The position numbers and the translations under genes were made by a program. This document shows, one piece after another, positions 27,426-38,165 of a stretch of 64,000 nt of DNA. The notes below the pieces were generated by a model that was given only the letters and a program-made list of their open reading frames with translations, did not search any database and was not told where the DNA came from. Every line of letters begins with the position of its first letter. Positions within the stretch are counted from its first letter, which is position 1. The DNA lies in assembly GCA_902511755.1 (NCBI GenBank), contig CABXGL010000004.1, positions 1-64,000 on the forward strand, given 5' to 3'. This DNA is from an uncultured Bacteroidota bacterium (lineage in GTDB: Bacteria; Bacteroidota; Bacteroidia; Flavobacteriales; Flavobacteriaceae).

Positions 27426-28799
27426 CTACTTGCCAATACAGAAGTTTGCGAAAATATTTCCTAATACATCATCATTTGTTATTTCTCCAGTTATTTCACC
27501 TAGATGTTCAATAGATCTTCTAATATCAACTGAAAGAAGATCTCCAGATATATTTTTCTTTAGACCATTATTAACCTCTTCAATTGCTTTTAAGGCTTCT
27601 TTTAAGGCTTCGTAGTGCCTTGAATTACTAATTATAACATCAGTGTAAGGATTTAGTATATCTACCTCATTAACTAGTCTTTTCTTTAGTATAGAAACAG
27701 ATTTGGGATCAGTAGCAGATATTTCAATTAATTCTTTATTGTTTAGTTCTTTTAACAGAGTTTGGTTATTATTTTGTAAATCAATTTTGTTTCTAATTAA
27801 TATTATTGATAAATCATCCCTTTCAAAAGTTTTTATACTAGATTTTATCTCATTAATATTTATGTCATTAACATCAAATAGATAGAGTAATATTTTAGCA
27901 CTACCAATTTTTTCTTTTGTTTTTTCAATTCCCTTTGATTCAATTATATCTTTTGTTTCTCTTAACCCAGCAGTATCAGTAAATCTAAACTTAATTCCAT
28001 CTATTATAATAGAATCTTCAATACTATCTCTTGTTGTACCAGGAATATCAGAAACTATAGCTTTATCTTCATTTAATAGTGTATTTAAAAGTGAAGATTT
28101 TCCAGCATTTGGTTTTCCAGCAATTGCAACTGAAATGCCATTTTTTAAAACATTTCCAGATTGAAAAGAATCAATAAGTTTTTTCAACTCAGATTGAATT
28201 TTTATTACAAGTTTTTTAAATTCTCCTCTTTCAGCAAATTCTACATCTTCTTCAGAGAAGTCTAGCTCTAATTCAATCATTGATGTAAAGTGTAATAATT
28301 CAGATCTTAATTTTTTTAAATCATTGCTGAATCCACTTTTCATTTGTTGCATAGCTAATTTATGTGAGCCTTCATTTTCAGAAGCAATTAAATCTGCGAC
28401 AGCTTCTGCTTGATTAAGATCCATTTTGCCATTTATAAATGCTCTTAAAGTGAATTCACCAGGATTAGCAACCCTAACGCCATGATCTATAAATAGATCT
28501 ATTATTTCTTGTTGAATATATGTAGAACCATGACAAGATATTTCAATTGTATCTTCACCAGTGTAGGAGTTAGGACCTTTAAATAAAGTGATTAATACTT
28601 CATCTAATTCATGTCCATTTTTTAAAATATGACCAAGATGAACCGTATGGGTTTTTTGTTTAGATAAAAGTTTTTTGTTTTTAGATTTGAACAATTTATC
28701 TGTAGTAATTATGGAATCTTTGCCCGAAATTCTAATTACAGAAATTGCACTAAGTCCATTAGGGGTGGCTAATGCTATTATTGTTTCTTTACTTATCAT
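27426..28799 (-). CDS. mnmE: tRNA modification GTPase MnmE
   Basis: 'AGKPNAGKSSLLN', 'DIPGTTRDS', 'DTAGLRET', C-terminal 'FCIGK'. Confidence 0.96.
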   Translation of the reverse strand: MISKETIIALATPNGLSAISVIRISGKDSIITTDKLFKSKNKKLLSKQKTHTVHLGHILKNGHELDEVLITLFKGPNSYTGEDTIEISCHGSTYIQQEIIDLFIDHGVRVANPGEFTLRAFINGKMDLNQAEAVADLIASENEGSHKLAMQQMKSGFSNDLKKLRSELLHFTSMIELELDFSEEDVEFAERGEFKKLVIKIQSELKKLIDSFQSGNVLKNGISVAIAGKPNAGKSSLLNTLLNEDKAIVSDIPGTTRDSIEDSIIIDGIKFRFTDTAGLRETKDIIESKGIEKTKEKIGSAKILLYLFDVNDININEIKSSIKTFERDDLSIILIRNKIDLQNNNQTLLKELNNKELIEISATDPKSVSILKKRLVNEVDILNPYTDVIISNSRHYEALKEALKAIEEVNNGLKKNISGDLLSVDIRRSIEHLGEITGEITNDDVLGNIFANFCIGK

Positions 28800-29923
28800 T
28801 AAATTTCTTTAGTAAAAGTGCACCTTTTTTTATGAAGAACACTTTCATAATTTTTCCAAAAAGCTTGGATAGATTTGTTTTCAATAAGCTCTGGATTAGT
28901 TTCCACTTCTTTTATTCCTCTTTTATTAAACATTGTTTGAAGATCATTAAACAAAATAGCTGTTACTCCTTTGTTTTGATAGTCAGGATGAACCCCAATT
29001 AGATATAGTGAAGCTTTACTATTAAATATTTGTGCTTTTAAAATTCTTAAAAACCCAAATGGAAATAGTTTTCCGTTAATTTTCTTAAGAGCTCTTGAAA
29101 AAGATGGCATAGTTATAGCAAAAGCAACGAGTTTTCCTTCTTGGTCAACAACACTTTTTATAAAATCAGGATGTATATATCTTAAATATTTATCCATATA
29201 GTGATCAATTTGATATTGCTGAATTGGAACAAATGTTTGTAGGGTATTATATGTTTTGTTTAATAAATCAAATATTTGATCAATATAGGGTATAATATCA
29301 TTAGTTTTTTTAAACTTTAATGGTTTTAGTTTATATCTTTTCATTATTAAATCTGAGAACTTTTTAACCTTTTCTGGCGCATCTTTTTTAGAATAAATTT
29401 GAATCTTATATTCAACCCATTCTGCAAGTTTTTCCATTTTTAGTTTTTCTAAATGATCTTTTTGATAAGAATTGTGATACCAAGTGATCATTGTATTAAG
29501 TTCATCAAAACCATGAGTAAGTAATCCTGCCTTATCCATATTTGAAAAACCAACAGGTCCTTCAATAAATGATAGATTTCTTTCTTTGCCAAATTCTATT
29601 ACAGCATTTAATAGTTTTTTTGATACGTCTAAATCATCAATAACATCATACCATCCAAAACGAACTTTATTTTTTTTCTGTTCTCTTACTTCTATCCAAT
29701 TGACAATTGCAGCAATTCTTCCAACTATTTCATTGTTTTTTATAGCAATAAAATATTCTGCTTCGGCATTTTTAAAAACAGGATTATTTTCCTTATCCAT
29801 CATCTCAAGCTCTTCATTGATAATAGGAGGAACCCAGTACTTAGAGTTTTTATATAGTTTAAAAGGAAAGTTTACAAAATCCTTATAGTCATCTATCGTA
29901 ATGGCCTTCTTAATTAAAATCAT
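28799..29923 (-). CDS. GNAT-family N-acetyltransferase
   Basis: 'ASLYLIGVHPDYQNKGVTAILFNDLQTMFNKRGIKEVETNPELIENKSIQAFWKNY'. Confidence 0.75.
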   Translation of the reverse strand: MILIKKAITIDDYKDFVNFPFKLYKNSKYWVPPIINEELEMMDKENNPVFKNAEAEYFIAIKNNEIVGRIAAIVNWIEVREQKKNKVRFGWYDVIDDLDVSKKLLNAVIEFGKERNLSFIEGPVGFSNMDKAGLLTHGFDELNTMITWYHNSYQKDHLEKLKMEKLAEWVEYKIQIYSKKDAPEKVKKFSDLIMKRYKLKPLKFKKTNDIIPYIDQIFDLLNKTYNTLQTFVPIQQYQIDHYMDKYLRYIHPDFIKSVVDQEGKLVAFAITMPSFSRALKKINGKLFPFGFLRILKAQIFNSKASLYLIGVHPDYQNKGVTAILFNDLQTMFNKRGIKEVETNPELIENKSIQAFWKNYESVLHKKRCTFTKEI

Positions 29924-31002
29924 TTCCTTTTTCTTTTACTTTTTCTTAATGATTTTTTTTCCTTTTTATTAGATTTCTTTTGATTTTTGGTTGATTGTTT
30001 TTGTGATTTTTTTTCATTTTTACGATTCTTTTTTAGAAGTTTTTTATCTTCTTTTTGATTCTTTTTTAATTCTTTATCAACCGGAGGAACGTCTCTATGC
30101 CAATCTAGTCTAGTTGAAAAACCAACATTTAAATATAATTTATTTGGAGTGTCTTTAAAGTTTGAGCCTATGCTAAAATCAAATTGATAATTTCTGTTAT
30201 AAAGATAAGCTAGCCCGGCTTTAATAAAATTATCAGAATAGATGTCATTCTTTATAAATTCATTCTCTAACATACTAGACCATATAGGATTTGTGAAATT
30301 ATGAGTTAGTGTAGTAATATTATTAATTGTAGTATTTTCATTTCCAATTCTATCATATATAAAGTTGTTCACCAAAACCCATTTTCCTACAAAATGGTGT
30401 TGAGTAATAATATTACCTTTTAAACTAACTATTTCTTCAGTCGTTTCATAACTAGTTCCTTTTTTTAAATGAGTGAAAGGATCATTGTAGAAATATCCTT
30501 CTTCTGGGACATAATTAGCACCAACATAAACGGATACAGCTGGGATTAAATCAATCCATCTTATTTTATTGTTCTTTTTCCAACTAAACAAATTTGTCCC
30601 ATGCCACTTTTGATTTTTATATGGGTCAAAAACTAAATATTTGAAACCAATACTTTGTTTATTTAAAAATTCAGTTTTGATTTCTTTTGAATTAGAATTA
30701 ATCATATTATTAACGCTTCTATTCTGATTATAAGAACCATTAATAATTAACTCTAATTTTTCCATTAATAAACCATATCTAATAGTATATATTAGTTCTA
30801 ATTCTTTTATATAGGAAAAATTTAAATTTTTATGACTTAAATCTGAAAAACTTCCTCCTAATTCAAATTGTAGAACATTTTTTCCTACGGAAAATGCTCC
30901 ATAAGAGGAACCAGGTCTATTAGAATTAATTACTTCAGTATATTGAGAATAAATAGAGGATATTGTAAAAATTGTTAAAAATAAACTTAGAGTAAATTTC
31001 AT
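29920..31002 (-). CDS. Outer-membrane 'phenol MetA'-like transporter with Lys-rich C-terminal tail
   Basis: Signal peptide; 'NRPGSSYGAFSVGKNVLQFELGGSF'; C-terminus 'KKNQKEDKKLLKKNRKNEKKSQKQSTKNQKKSNKKEKKSLRKSKRKRK'. Confidence 0.7.
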   Translation of the reverse strand: MKFTLSLFLTIFTISSIYSQYTEVINSNRPGSSYGAFSVGKNVLQFELGGSFSDLSHKNLNFSYIKELELIYTIRYGLLMEKLELIINGSYNQNRSVNNMINSNSKEIKTEFLNKQSIGFKYLVFDPYKNQKWHGTNLFSWKKNNKIRWIDLIPAVSVYVGANYVPEEGYFYNDPFTHLKKGTSYETTEEIVSLKGNIITQHHFVGKWVLVNNFIYDRIGNENTTINNITTLTHNFTNPIWSSMLENEFIKNDIYSDNFIKAGLAYLYNRNYQFDFSIGSNFKDTPNKLYLNVGFSTRLDWHRDVPPVDKELKKNQKEDKKLLKKNRKNEKKSQKQSTKNQKKSNKKEKKSLRKSKRKRK

Positions 31003-31070
31003 ATTCTGAAAAGATATAAAATTAAAAATTATTGAATTAGTGTTTTATCAATAAATTTTAAAATCAATAA

Positions 31071-31325
31071 TTGTATTTTTACCTAGTCAAACAATTGGAA
31101 ATGATTACAATTTTAAAAATAATTCTTTTTTTTATTTTACTCTCCTATACATTGAGACTCCTATCCCCATTTATTTTAAAGTTTTTTTTAAAAAGATTTC
31201 AAAATAAAATGAAAAAGGATTTTGAAAAGATGAATGATGCTAATTATAGTAACCAATCAAAGAAACCCAAATCTAATTCAAAAGATAAAGTAGGGGAGTA
31301 TGTAGATTTTGAAGAAATAGATTAA
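31071..31325 (+). CDS. DUF4834-like small membrane protein
   Basis: One TM segment followed by a charged tail ending 'VGEYVDFEEID'. Confidence 0.55.
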   Translation: MYFYLVKQLEMITILKIILFFILLSYTLRLLSPFILKFFLKRFQNKMKKDFEKMNDANYSNQSKKPKSNSKDKVGEYVDFEEID

Positions 31326-31326
31326 C

Positions 31327-33720
31327 ATGATAAGTCATTTAAAAAATATCCTTCCTCACATTGTTTGTGTTTTTATATTGGCAATTTTATCTATATCATA
31401 CTTTTATCCTGTTCTATTAAATAAGGGAATTGAACAATCTGATATATCACAGTTTATGGGTATGTCAAAACAAATAGTTGATCATAGAGAAAATTTTGAT
31501 GAAGAGCCTTATTGGTTGGACAATGCATTTTTAGGGATGCCTTCTTATCAAGTTAGTGCAAAATATCCATATGATTTATTGAGAATTATTGATCAATCTA
31601 TTCGTTTTCTTCCAAGACCTGCAGATTACTTGTTTCTGTATTTATTTTCTTTTTATTTATTAGTTATTTCATTAAAAATCAATTATAGATATGCTTTGTT
31701 TGGCTCTATTGCATTTGGTTTTTCAACATATTTGATAATTATATTAGGTGTTGGTCACAATACCAAGGCTTTAGCATTAGGATATTTACCACTAGTTATA
31801 ATGGGTGTGTTGATGATTTTAAGAAAAGATTATTTAAAAGGGTTTTTTATTACATCTTTAGCTCTAGGCCTTCAAATACATTCTAATCATTATCAAATGA
31901 CCTATTATACTTTATTTGTTATAATGATAATGTTTATAATATTTTTTATTGATTATTATAAAAAGAATGATTTAAAAACTTTCTTTTATTGTTTTTCCAC
32001 ATTTGCTTTAAGTTCATTTATCGCTCTTATGATGAATGCATCTGCATTACTTGCTACAAAAGAATATTCTGAATTTAGTACTCGAAGTAAAAGTGAGATA
32101 ACTATAAATCCTGATGGCACTCAAAAAGAATCTCAATCAGGTTTGTCAAAAGATTATATTACAGAATATAGTTATGGGATTTTAGAAAGTATTAATCTAT
32201 TTATTCCAAAATTTATGGGTGGAGCGAGTTCTGATAGAATTAACAATGATTCTAAACTAATGGATTTCATCAAAACTCTAGATCCAGAACAAGGACAACA
32301 GGTATATCAATATTCTAGACTTTATTGGGGCAATCAACCTATTGTTGCAGCACCAGCATATATTGGAGCTTCAATATTATTTATTTTCTTTCTTGGACTT
32401 TTCTTAGTTAAAAATGTAAATATGAGATGGCTATTACCATCAGTATTAATATCCCTGTTATTGTCTTGGGGCAAAAACTTTGATTTTTTAACCAATTTAA
32501 TGATCGATTACTTTCCTTTTTATGATAAATTTAGAGTAGTTTCTTCAATTCAAGTAATCCTCGAATTTTGTATACCGTTTGTTGCTGTTTTTGGAATTCA
32601 TAATTTTTTATCTGATAAAATAGAAACAAAAAAGAAATTAAAAGCTTTATTTAAATCTGCATTAATTTTTATTCCTTTTTCTCTATTAATTTACCTTTTT
32701 GGAATCAAATTATTTGATTTCAAATCAAATTTTGAAATATTTTCTAATTATCCCGATATATTAAACTTATTGATTGAAGACAGAAAGTCAATATTAAAGG
32801 CTGATAGTTTAAGGACTTTACTTTTAGTGATTTCCCTAGTTATTATACTTTTTGCTTATTTAAAAAATGTTTTAAATAAAAACTTAACCATATGTGGAAT
32901 TATTGTTCTTGTTGTTTTTGATCTATGGACTATTAATAAACAATATGTTAATGCAGATCAATTTGTAAATAAATCAAACATTGAAGTTCCATTTAAAATG
33001 ACAAGTGCTGACAAAGCAATTTTACAAGATAAATCAGATTATAGGGTTTTTGAACCTGATAGAGGATTTTCTAATGCTAGAACTTCTTTTTATCATAAAT
33101 CTATTGCAGGATATCATGCAGCAAAACCTAAGCGTATACAAGATCTATATGACTACTATATTCTAAAGAATAATTATGATGTTTTAAGTATGCTTAATGT
33201 GAAATATATAATAAAAGATGATCCCGATAATGCTATAGGTGTTACAAGAAATGCTAATAATTTTGGAAATGTATGGTTTGTTGATGATATAATTCATGTT
33301 AATAGTTCTGAAAAGGAATTACTTTCCCTTGGTGAAATTGATTTAAAAACTAAAGCTGTTACTCAAAATAATATTTTGAAAGAAAAATCATTTAAAAGAG
33401 ATAGTTTAAACAAAATTTCTCTTATTTCAAGAAATGCAAATAAATTAATATATAAATCAAATTCTGTTACTAATCAATTTGCCGTTTTTTCTGAAGCTTT
33501 TTATTATAAAGGATGGCAAGCCTACCTTGATGGTATTCCTGTTGAACATTATAAAGTAAATTACTTATTACGTGGAATTGAGATACCTAATGGAAAACAT
33601 GAAATTAAATTTGAATTTAAACCAATAGTTATACAAAGAGGTTCTATAATTTCTGTTTTTGCTTATTTAATTCTTATTCTTGTCTTAATAAAATTTATTA
33701 AAGAAAAGTATTATGTATAA
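31327..33720 (+). CDS. YfhO-family membrane protein
   Basis: Many TM helices; 'AVFSEAFYYKGWQAYLDGIPVEHYKVNYLLRGIEIPNGKHEIKFEFKP' C-terminal YfhO signature. Confidence 0.87.
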   Translation: MISHLKNILPHIVCVFILAILSISYFYPVLLNKGIEQSDISQFMGMSKQIVDHRENFDEEPYWLDNAFLGMPSYQVSAKYPYDLLRIIDQSIRFLPRPADYLFLYLFSFYLLVISLKINYRYALFGSIAFGFSTYLIIILGVGHNTKALALGYLPLVIMGVLMILRKDYLKGFFITSLALGLQIHSNHYQMTYYTLFVIMIMFIIFFIDYYKKNDLKTFFYCFSTFALSSFIALMMNASALLATKEYSEFSTRSKSEITINPDGTQKESQSGLSKDYITEYSYGILESINLFIPKFMGGASSDRINNDSKLMDFIKTLDPEQGQQVYQYSRLYWGNQPIVAAPAYIGASILFIFFLGLFLVKNVNMRWLLPSVLISLLLSWGKNFDFLTNLMIDYFPFYDKFRVVSSIQVILEFCIPFVAVFGIHNFLSDKIETKKKLKALFKSALIFIPFSLLIYLFGIKLFDFKSNFEIFSNYPDILNLLIEDRKSILKADSLRTLLLVISLVIILFAYLKNVLNKNLTICGIIVLVVFDLWTINKQYVNADQFVNKSNIEVPFKMTSADKAILQDKSDYRVFEPDRGFSNARTSFYHKSIAGYHAAKPKRIQDLYDYYILKNNYDVLSMLNVKYIIKDDPDNAIGVTRNANNFGNVWFVDDIIHVNSSEKELLSLGEIDLKTKAVTQNNILKEKSFKRDSLNKISLISRNANKLIYKSNSVTNQFAVFSEAFYYKGWQAYLDGIPVEHYKVNYLLRGIEIPNGKHEIKFEFKPIVIQRGSIISVFAYLILILVLIKFIKEKYYV

Positions 33721-34273
33721 AGTTTTTCCAAAAAAGAGATATGAAAACACTTTAAAAATGCTTAAAAGTGTATGCCCAGCTCCTTCTGTTGTTTTTGACT
33801 TAGGAGTTGTAAATCCTTTTTCTGAAATAATGAAAGAAAACAATTATAAAGTATATAATACTAAAGGAGAAGATTTAGATGAGAATCCAAATATTTTAAT
33901 TCCTAATGATGTAGATCTAGTTACTGGTTTTGAAATTCTTGAACATTTAGTTTCTCCTTACCCTTTATTAAAAAACATTAAGACTAAAAGAATATTATTA
34001 ACTGTTCCGATAAAAATGTGGTTTGCAAAAGCTTACAGAAGTAAAACAGATTCCTTTGATCGTCATTATCATGAGTTTGAACCATGGCAATTTGATTGGT
34101 TATTAGAAAAATCTGGATGGAAAATAATTAGAAAGGAGTTTTGGAAAAATCCATCAAATAAAATTGGGATAAGACCTTTATTAAGAAACTTCACAAATAG
34201 ATATTATGCAGTTTATGCAGAAAGATCAAAAACTGAATACACTAATTATTATAAAGGAGTCTTGAACCTTTAA
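33713..34273 (+). CDS. Methyltransferase-like protein
   Basis: 'VFDLGVV...', 'DVDLVTGFEILEHLVSPYPLL', 'ILLTVPIKMW', 'EFEPWQFDWLLEKSGWKI' resemble class I SAM methyltransferases. Confidence 0.68.
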   Translation: MYKVFPKKRYENTLKMLKSVCPAPSVVFDLGVVNPFSEIMKENNYKVYNTKGEDLDENPNILIPNDVDLVTGFEILEHLVSPYPLLKNIKTKRILLTVPIKMWFAKAYRSKTDSFDRHYHEFEPWQFDWLLEKSGWKIIRKEFWKNPSNKIGIRPLLRNFTNRYYAVYAERSKTEYTNYYKGVLNL

Positions 34274-34283
34274 TGAAATTGCT

Positions 34284-35465
34284 ATGAAAATAGGGATGAT
34301 TATTGACGCCAAATATCCTACAGATCCACGCGTGACTAATGAAGCAAATGCATTAATCAAATCTGGAAATGAAATTTTTTTATTTTGTTTATCATATAAC
34401 AAAAAATTTAAGAAAAGAGAGGTTATTAATGGAATAAATGTCTTTAGATTTTATTGTTCTTGGTTAACATATAAATTATCTGCTCTTGCCTATACATTTC
34501 CCTTTTATAAATGGATTATTTCCAATAAAATAAAAAGATTTATAAAAGAATCTAATATAGAAGTTTTGCATATTCATGATTTACAAATTGCTAGCTCTGT
34601 TTTTAATGCAAACAGATCCTTTAATTTAAATATCACTTTAGATTTACATGAGAATAGACCAGAAATAATGAAATCCTATAAACACGTAAATAGCTTTTTA
34701 GGAAAGATGTTAATTTATCCATCAAAATGGAAAAAAGCAGAGGAGAGGTACTGTAAAAGGTCTAATTTAGTAGTTGTAGTTACTGATTTAGCTAAAAAAG
34801 AATTAGTTGACAGAATCAAAATAGATGAAAGTAAAGTATTGGTCTTTTCAAATTCTGTATCTAAAAGTTTTTATTCTGATTTTAAATTAAATAATCAAAT
34901 CATTGAAAAATATTCTGATTCATTTGTTTTACTTTATTTAGGAAACACATCAAAAAGAAGAGGTTTGGAAACTGTTTTAAAATCTATTCCAAAAATAATT
35001 AAATCTATTTCAAATTTTAAATTAGTAATTGTTGGTTCAAGTTCTTTTGATAAAGAACTTATTAAAATAGTAGAAGAGTATAATATTTCCAAATTTGTTG
35101 ATTTTGAAGGCTGGAAATCAGAAGATTTGTTTCCTTCATATATTAAGGTAGCTGACCTAGGAATTTCTCCATTACATTCTAACTTACATCACGATACTAC
35201 TTATGCAAATAAACTTTTTCAATATATGTCTCTAGGATGTCCAATTTTGTGTAGTGATGTAAAAGCCCAGAAAGCACTTTTAGATGCTTATAATGTTGGT
35301 TTGTTATTTAGAGCAGAAGATTCATCAGATTTAACAGAAAAGCTTCTTAAATTATATTTAAATTTAAGTTTAAGAAATCAGATGAGTGAAAATTGTATTA
35401 ACGCTATTCAAAATCATTTAAATAATGATATTATTTCTAAAGATTTAGTTAAGTATTATGAGTAA
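34284..35465 (+). CDS. GT4-type glycosyltransferase
   Basis: 'LLYLGNTSKRRGLETVLKSIP', 'KLVIVGSSSFDKEL', 'KLFQYMSLGCPILCSD'. Confidence 0.87.
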   Translation: MKIGMIIDAKYPTDPRVTNEANALIKSGNEIFLFCLSYNKKFKKREVINGINVFRFYCSWLTYKLSALAYTFPFYKWIISNKIKRFIKESNIEVLHIHDLQIASSVFNANRSFNLNITLDLHENRPEIMKSYKHVNSFLGKMLIYPSKWKKAEERYCKRSNLVVVVTDLAKKELVDRIKIDESKVLVFSNSVSKSFYSDFKLNNQIIEKYSDSFVLLYLGNTSKRRGLETVLKSIPKIIKSISNFKLVIVGSSSFDKELIKIVEEYNISKFVDFEGWKSEDLFPSYIKVADLGISPLHSNLHHDTTYANKLFQYMSLGCPILCSDVKAQKALLDAYNVGLLFRAEDSSDLTEKLLKLYLNLSLRNQMSENCINAIQNHLNNDIISKDLVKYYE

Positions 35466-36711
35466 AACTAAATTGCTTATAATTTCATATTATTGGCCGC
35501 CATCTGGTGGGTCAGGTGTTCAACGCTGGTTAAATTTTTCCAACAACCTTGTTAAAAAAGGTTGGGAGATTACAATTTTTACTGCTAAAAATGCAAATTA
35601 TCCAATTATTGATAATGGACTTAACAGTATTGTAGATAAATCTATAAAGGTTTTTAGAATACCTATTTTTGAACCAACTCATTTTTTTAAAAAAAATAAT
35701 TCAGATCATATTAATTCATCTAGTTCTATTAAGAAATTTATTTTATGGATTAGAGCAAACATTTTTTTTCCTGATTCAAGAATGTTTTGGATTAAAAAGG
35801 TTACAAAAAAGGCATCTAATTACATAAAACAAAATGATATCAATTGTTTAATAACTACTGCACCTCCTTTTAGCACCCATATTATAGGGTTAAAAATTAA
35901 AAGAAATACTAACATAAAATGGATTTCTGACTTTAGAGATCCATGGTCAGATTTTTTTCAGTTTAAACTTCTTCCTATGACATCAAATCAAAGAATTAAA
36001 CATTCCAGTTTTGAAAATAAATGTTTAAGTTTTTCAGATGCAGTAATTACAACTTCCCCTTCTTTAACCAAAAGATATTTAGTAATTAATTCTAACTCAC
36101 ATACTATAACTAATGGTTTTAATTCGTTTAAAAAAAATATAGAAACAGAAAAGTTTTTAATAATGTATTCTGGGGTGATGAAATCAATTCAAAATCCAAA
36201 AAATCTCTGGAAAGTATTAAAAGAAATATGCATTGAAGATCAAGATTTTTCTAATGACTTAATGGTTAGATTTATAGGAGATTTTCATAATGAAATATCT
36301 GAAAATGATGATATAAAGCTAATTGAATCAAAAGTTAAATTTGAAAGGTATATAGAAAAATCAAAACTTGATATTGAAATGTCTAAGGCAAATGTTTTGG
36401 TTTTAGCTAGTGTTAATTTGAATGATGTAAATAATATTATTCCTGGGAAGTTGTTTTATTACTTTTCTTTTAAACGTCCAATTATTGCATTTTCTAATTT
36501 AAATAGTGATGTTTCTTATATTATAAGTAAATCTAAAACTGGTAAAGTATTTGATTTTATGAATCATGTTGATTTAAAAAATCATATTTTAGAACTTTAT
36601 TCAGACTATAGGTCAAAAACAAATAATTTTATTCCTTCGGGATTAGCATCTTATTCATATAAAAATTTATCTGAAAATATAGATGCATTACTAAAAAAAA
36701 CAATTAATTAA
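35458..36711 (+). CDS. Glycosyltransferase (GT4-like)
   Basis: 'ISYYWPPSGGSGVQRWLNFSNNLVKKGWEITIFTA', 'WISDFRDPWSDFF', 'PGKLFYYFSFKRPIIAF'. Confidence 0.86.
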   Translation: MSKTKLLIISYYWPPSGGSGVQRWLNFSNNLVKKGWEITIFTAKNANYPIIDNGLNSIVDKSIKVFRIPIFEPTHFFKKNNSDHINSSSSIKKFILWIRANIFFPDSRMFWIKKVTKKASNYIKQNDINCLITTAPPFSTHIIGLKIKRNTNIKWISDFRDPWSDFFQFKLLPMTSNQRIKHSSFENKCLSFSDAVITTSPSLTKRYLVINSNSHTITNGFNSFKKNIETEKFLIMYSGVMKSIQNPKNLWKVLKEICIEDQDFSNDLMVRFIGDFHNEISENDDIKLIESKVKFERYIEKSKLDIEMSKANVLVLASVNLNDVNNIIPGKLFYYFSFKRPIIAFSNLNSDVSYIISKSKTGKVFDFMNHVDLKNHILELYSDYRSKTNNFIPSGLASYSYKNLSENIDALLKKTIN

Positions 36712-38165
36712 TGGGGATAGTAATTAAGCAAACTTCTAGAAATATATTTACAATTTCTATTGCTTTGTTAATAGGAGCAGTCAATACCCTTTATTTCTAT
36801 CCAGAATTTTTAAAAGACAAGTATTATGGTCTTGTTGTATTCTTATTAGCTACATCAAATCTATTACAACCATTAATGTCACTTGGTGCACAGCATACAA
36901 TAATCAAATTTTATAGTTCATTTAAAGATAAAAAATCAAAAGATAGCTTTCTTTCAAGTATTATTTTTATTCCTTTAATTGTTATTATTCCAGTTACATT
37001 TTTAGTAATTCAGGTACATGATATTATAGGCAATTTTTTATCCATGCAAAACCCAATTATTGAATCTTATGTTTGGGTAATTTTTTTAGTTGCATTTGCA
37101 ACTTCATATTTTGAAGTTTTTTATGCATGGTCAAGAGTTCAGTTGAAATCTGTATTTGGAAATGCTTTAAAAGAAATTTATCCAAGAGTTTCTGTTTTAA
37201 TTCTACTCATTTTAGTTTCAATAAACCTAATAAATAAAGAAGATTTTGTATGGTGGCTGACTGGTTTGTATTATTTGAGACTCTTAATAATGATTGTTTA
37301 TTCATTTTCATTATATATTCCAAAATTTTCATTAACAATACCCGAAAATTTTAAAGAAATTATATCATATTCGATTTACATCCTATTAGCGGGTTCAGCT
37401 GCAAGTTTATTAATAGATATTGATAAATATATGATTCCACAAAAAGAAGCTATATCTCAAACTGCTTATTATGCTGTTGCTGTTTTTATAGCAACAGTTG
37501 TTGAAATTCCTGGTAGAGCAATGTTTCAAATATTAAATCCAATGGTTGCAAAAGCAATTAATAATAATGATTTTAAAGATCTTGATAGTTTATATAAAAA
37601 GAGTTCTACAAATCTTTTAATTATTTGTGGCTTTTTCTTTCTTCTAATAAACCTAAACATTGTTTCTTTTTATGATTTAATGAATAATCAATATTACTCT
37701 GATGCTATTTGGGTCGTTTTAATTATTTCTTGTGCTAAATTAGTTCAGATGAGCTTTGGATGTGGTCCAGCTATTTTAGCAACCTCAAGCTTCTACAAGA
37801 TTACATTGCCATTTTCAATATTTATGGCTGTTTCCGTATATCTTTTAAATGATTATTTAATTGATATTTATGGGATAAATGGCGCTGCTATTTCAACACT
37901 TATTGTTTTATTTGTTTTTACAATATTAAAAGTTATCTATATAAATCATAAATTAAAAATTCATCCTTATAATTATAATACAATTAAAATTATTGCACTT
38001 ATATTATTAATTTATTTAATATTTAATTATATAACTTTTAAATTTTCTCCAATACTGGATATTGCTTTAAAAAGTGTTATAATTTCAATTTCATATATAG
38101 GTTTAGTATATTTTTTACGCCTTTCTGAAACAATAAATAGAACGATTAATAGTATAATTAAATAA
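36711..38165 (+). CDS. Polysaccharide flippase (Wzx/MATE-like)
   Basis: About 12-14 TM segments; 'QPLMSLGAQHTIIKFYSSFKDK'; follows two glycosyltransferases. Confidence 0.82.
   Translation: MGIVIKQTSRNIFTISIALLIGAVNTLYFYPEFLKDKYYGLVVFLLATSNLLQPLMSLGAQHTIIKFYSSFKDKKSKDSFLSSIIFIPLIVIIPVTFLVIQVHDIIGNFLSMQNPIIESYVWVIFLVAFATSYFEVFYAWSRVQLKSVFGNALKEIYPRVSVLILLILVSINLINKEDFVWWLTGLYYLRLLIMIVYSFSLYIPKFSLTIPENFKEIISYSIYILLAGSAASLLIDIDKYMIPQKEAISQTAYYAVAVFIATVVEIPGRAMFQILNPMVAKAINNNDFKDLDSLYKKSSTNLLIICGFFFLLINLNIVSFYDLMNNQYYSDAIWVVLIISCAKLVQMSFGCGPAILATSSFYKITLPFSIFMAVSVYLLNDYLIDIYGINGAAISTLIVLFVFTILKVIYINHKLKIHPYNYNTIKIIALILLIYLIFNYITFKFSPILDIALKSVIISISYIGLVYFLRLSETINRTINSIIK

Noticed and set aside
29586-29888. 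100-aa antisense ORF in the GNAT gene
   Set aside because: Shadow ORF with no motif support.
31327-38165. YfhO/glycosyltransferase/flippase cluster as a novel secretion system
   Set aside because: All members fit a standard lipid-linked glycan assembly and flipping module.
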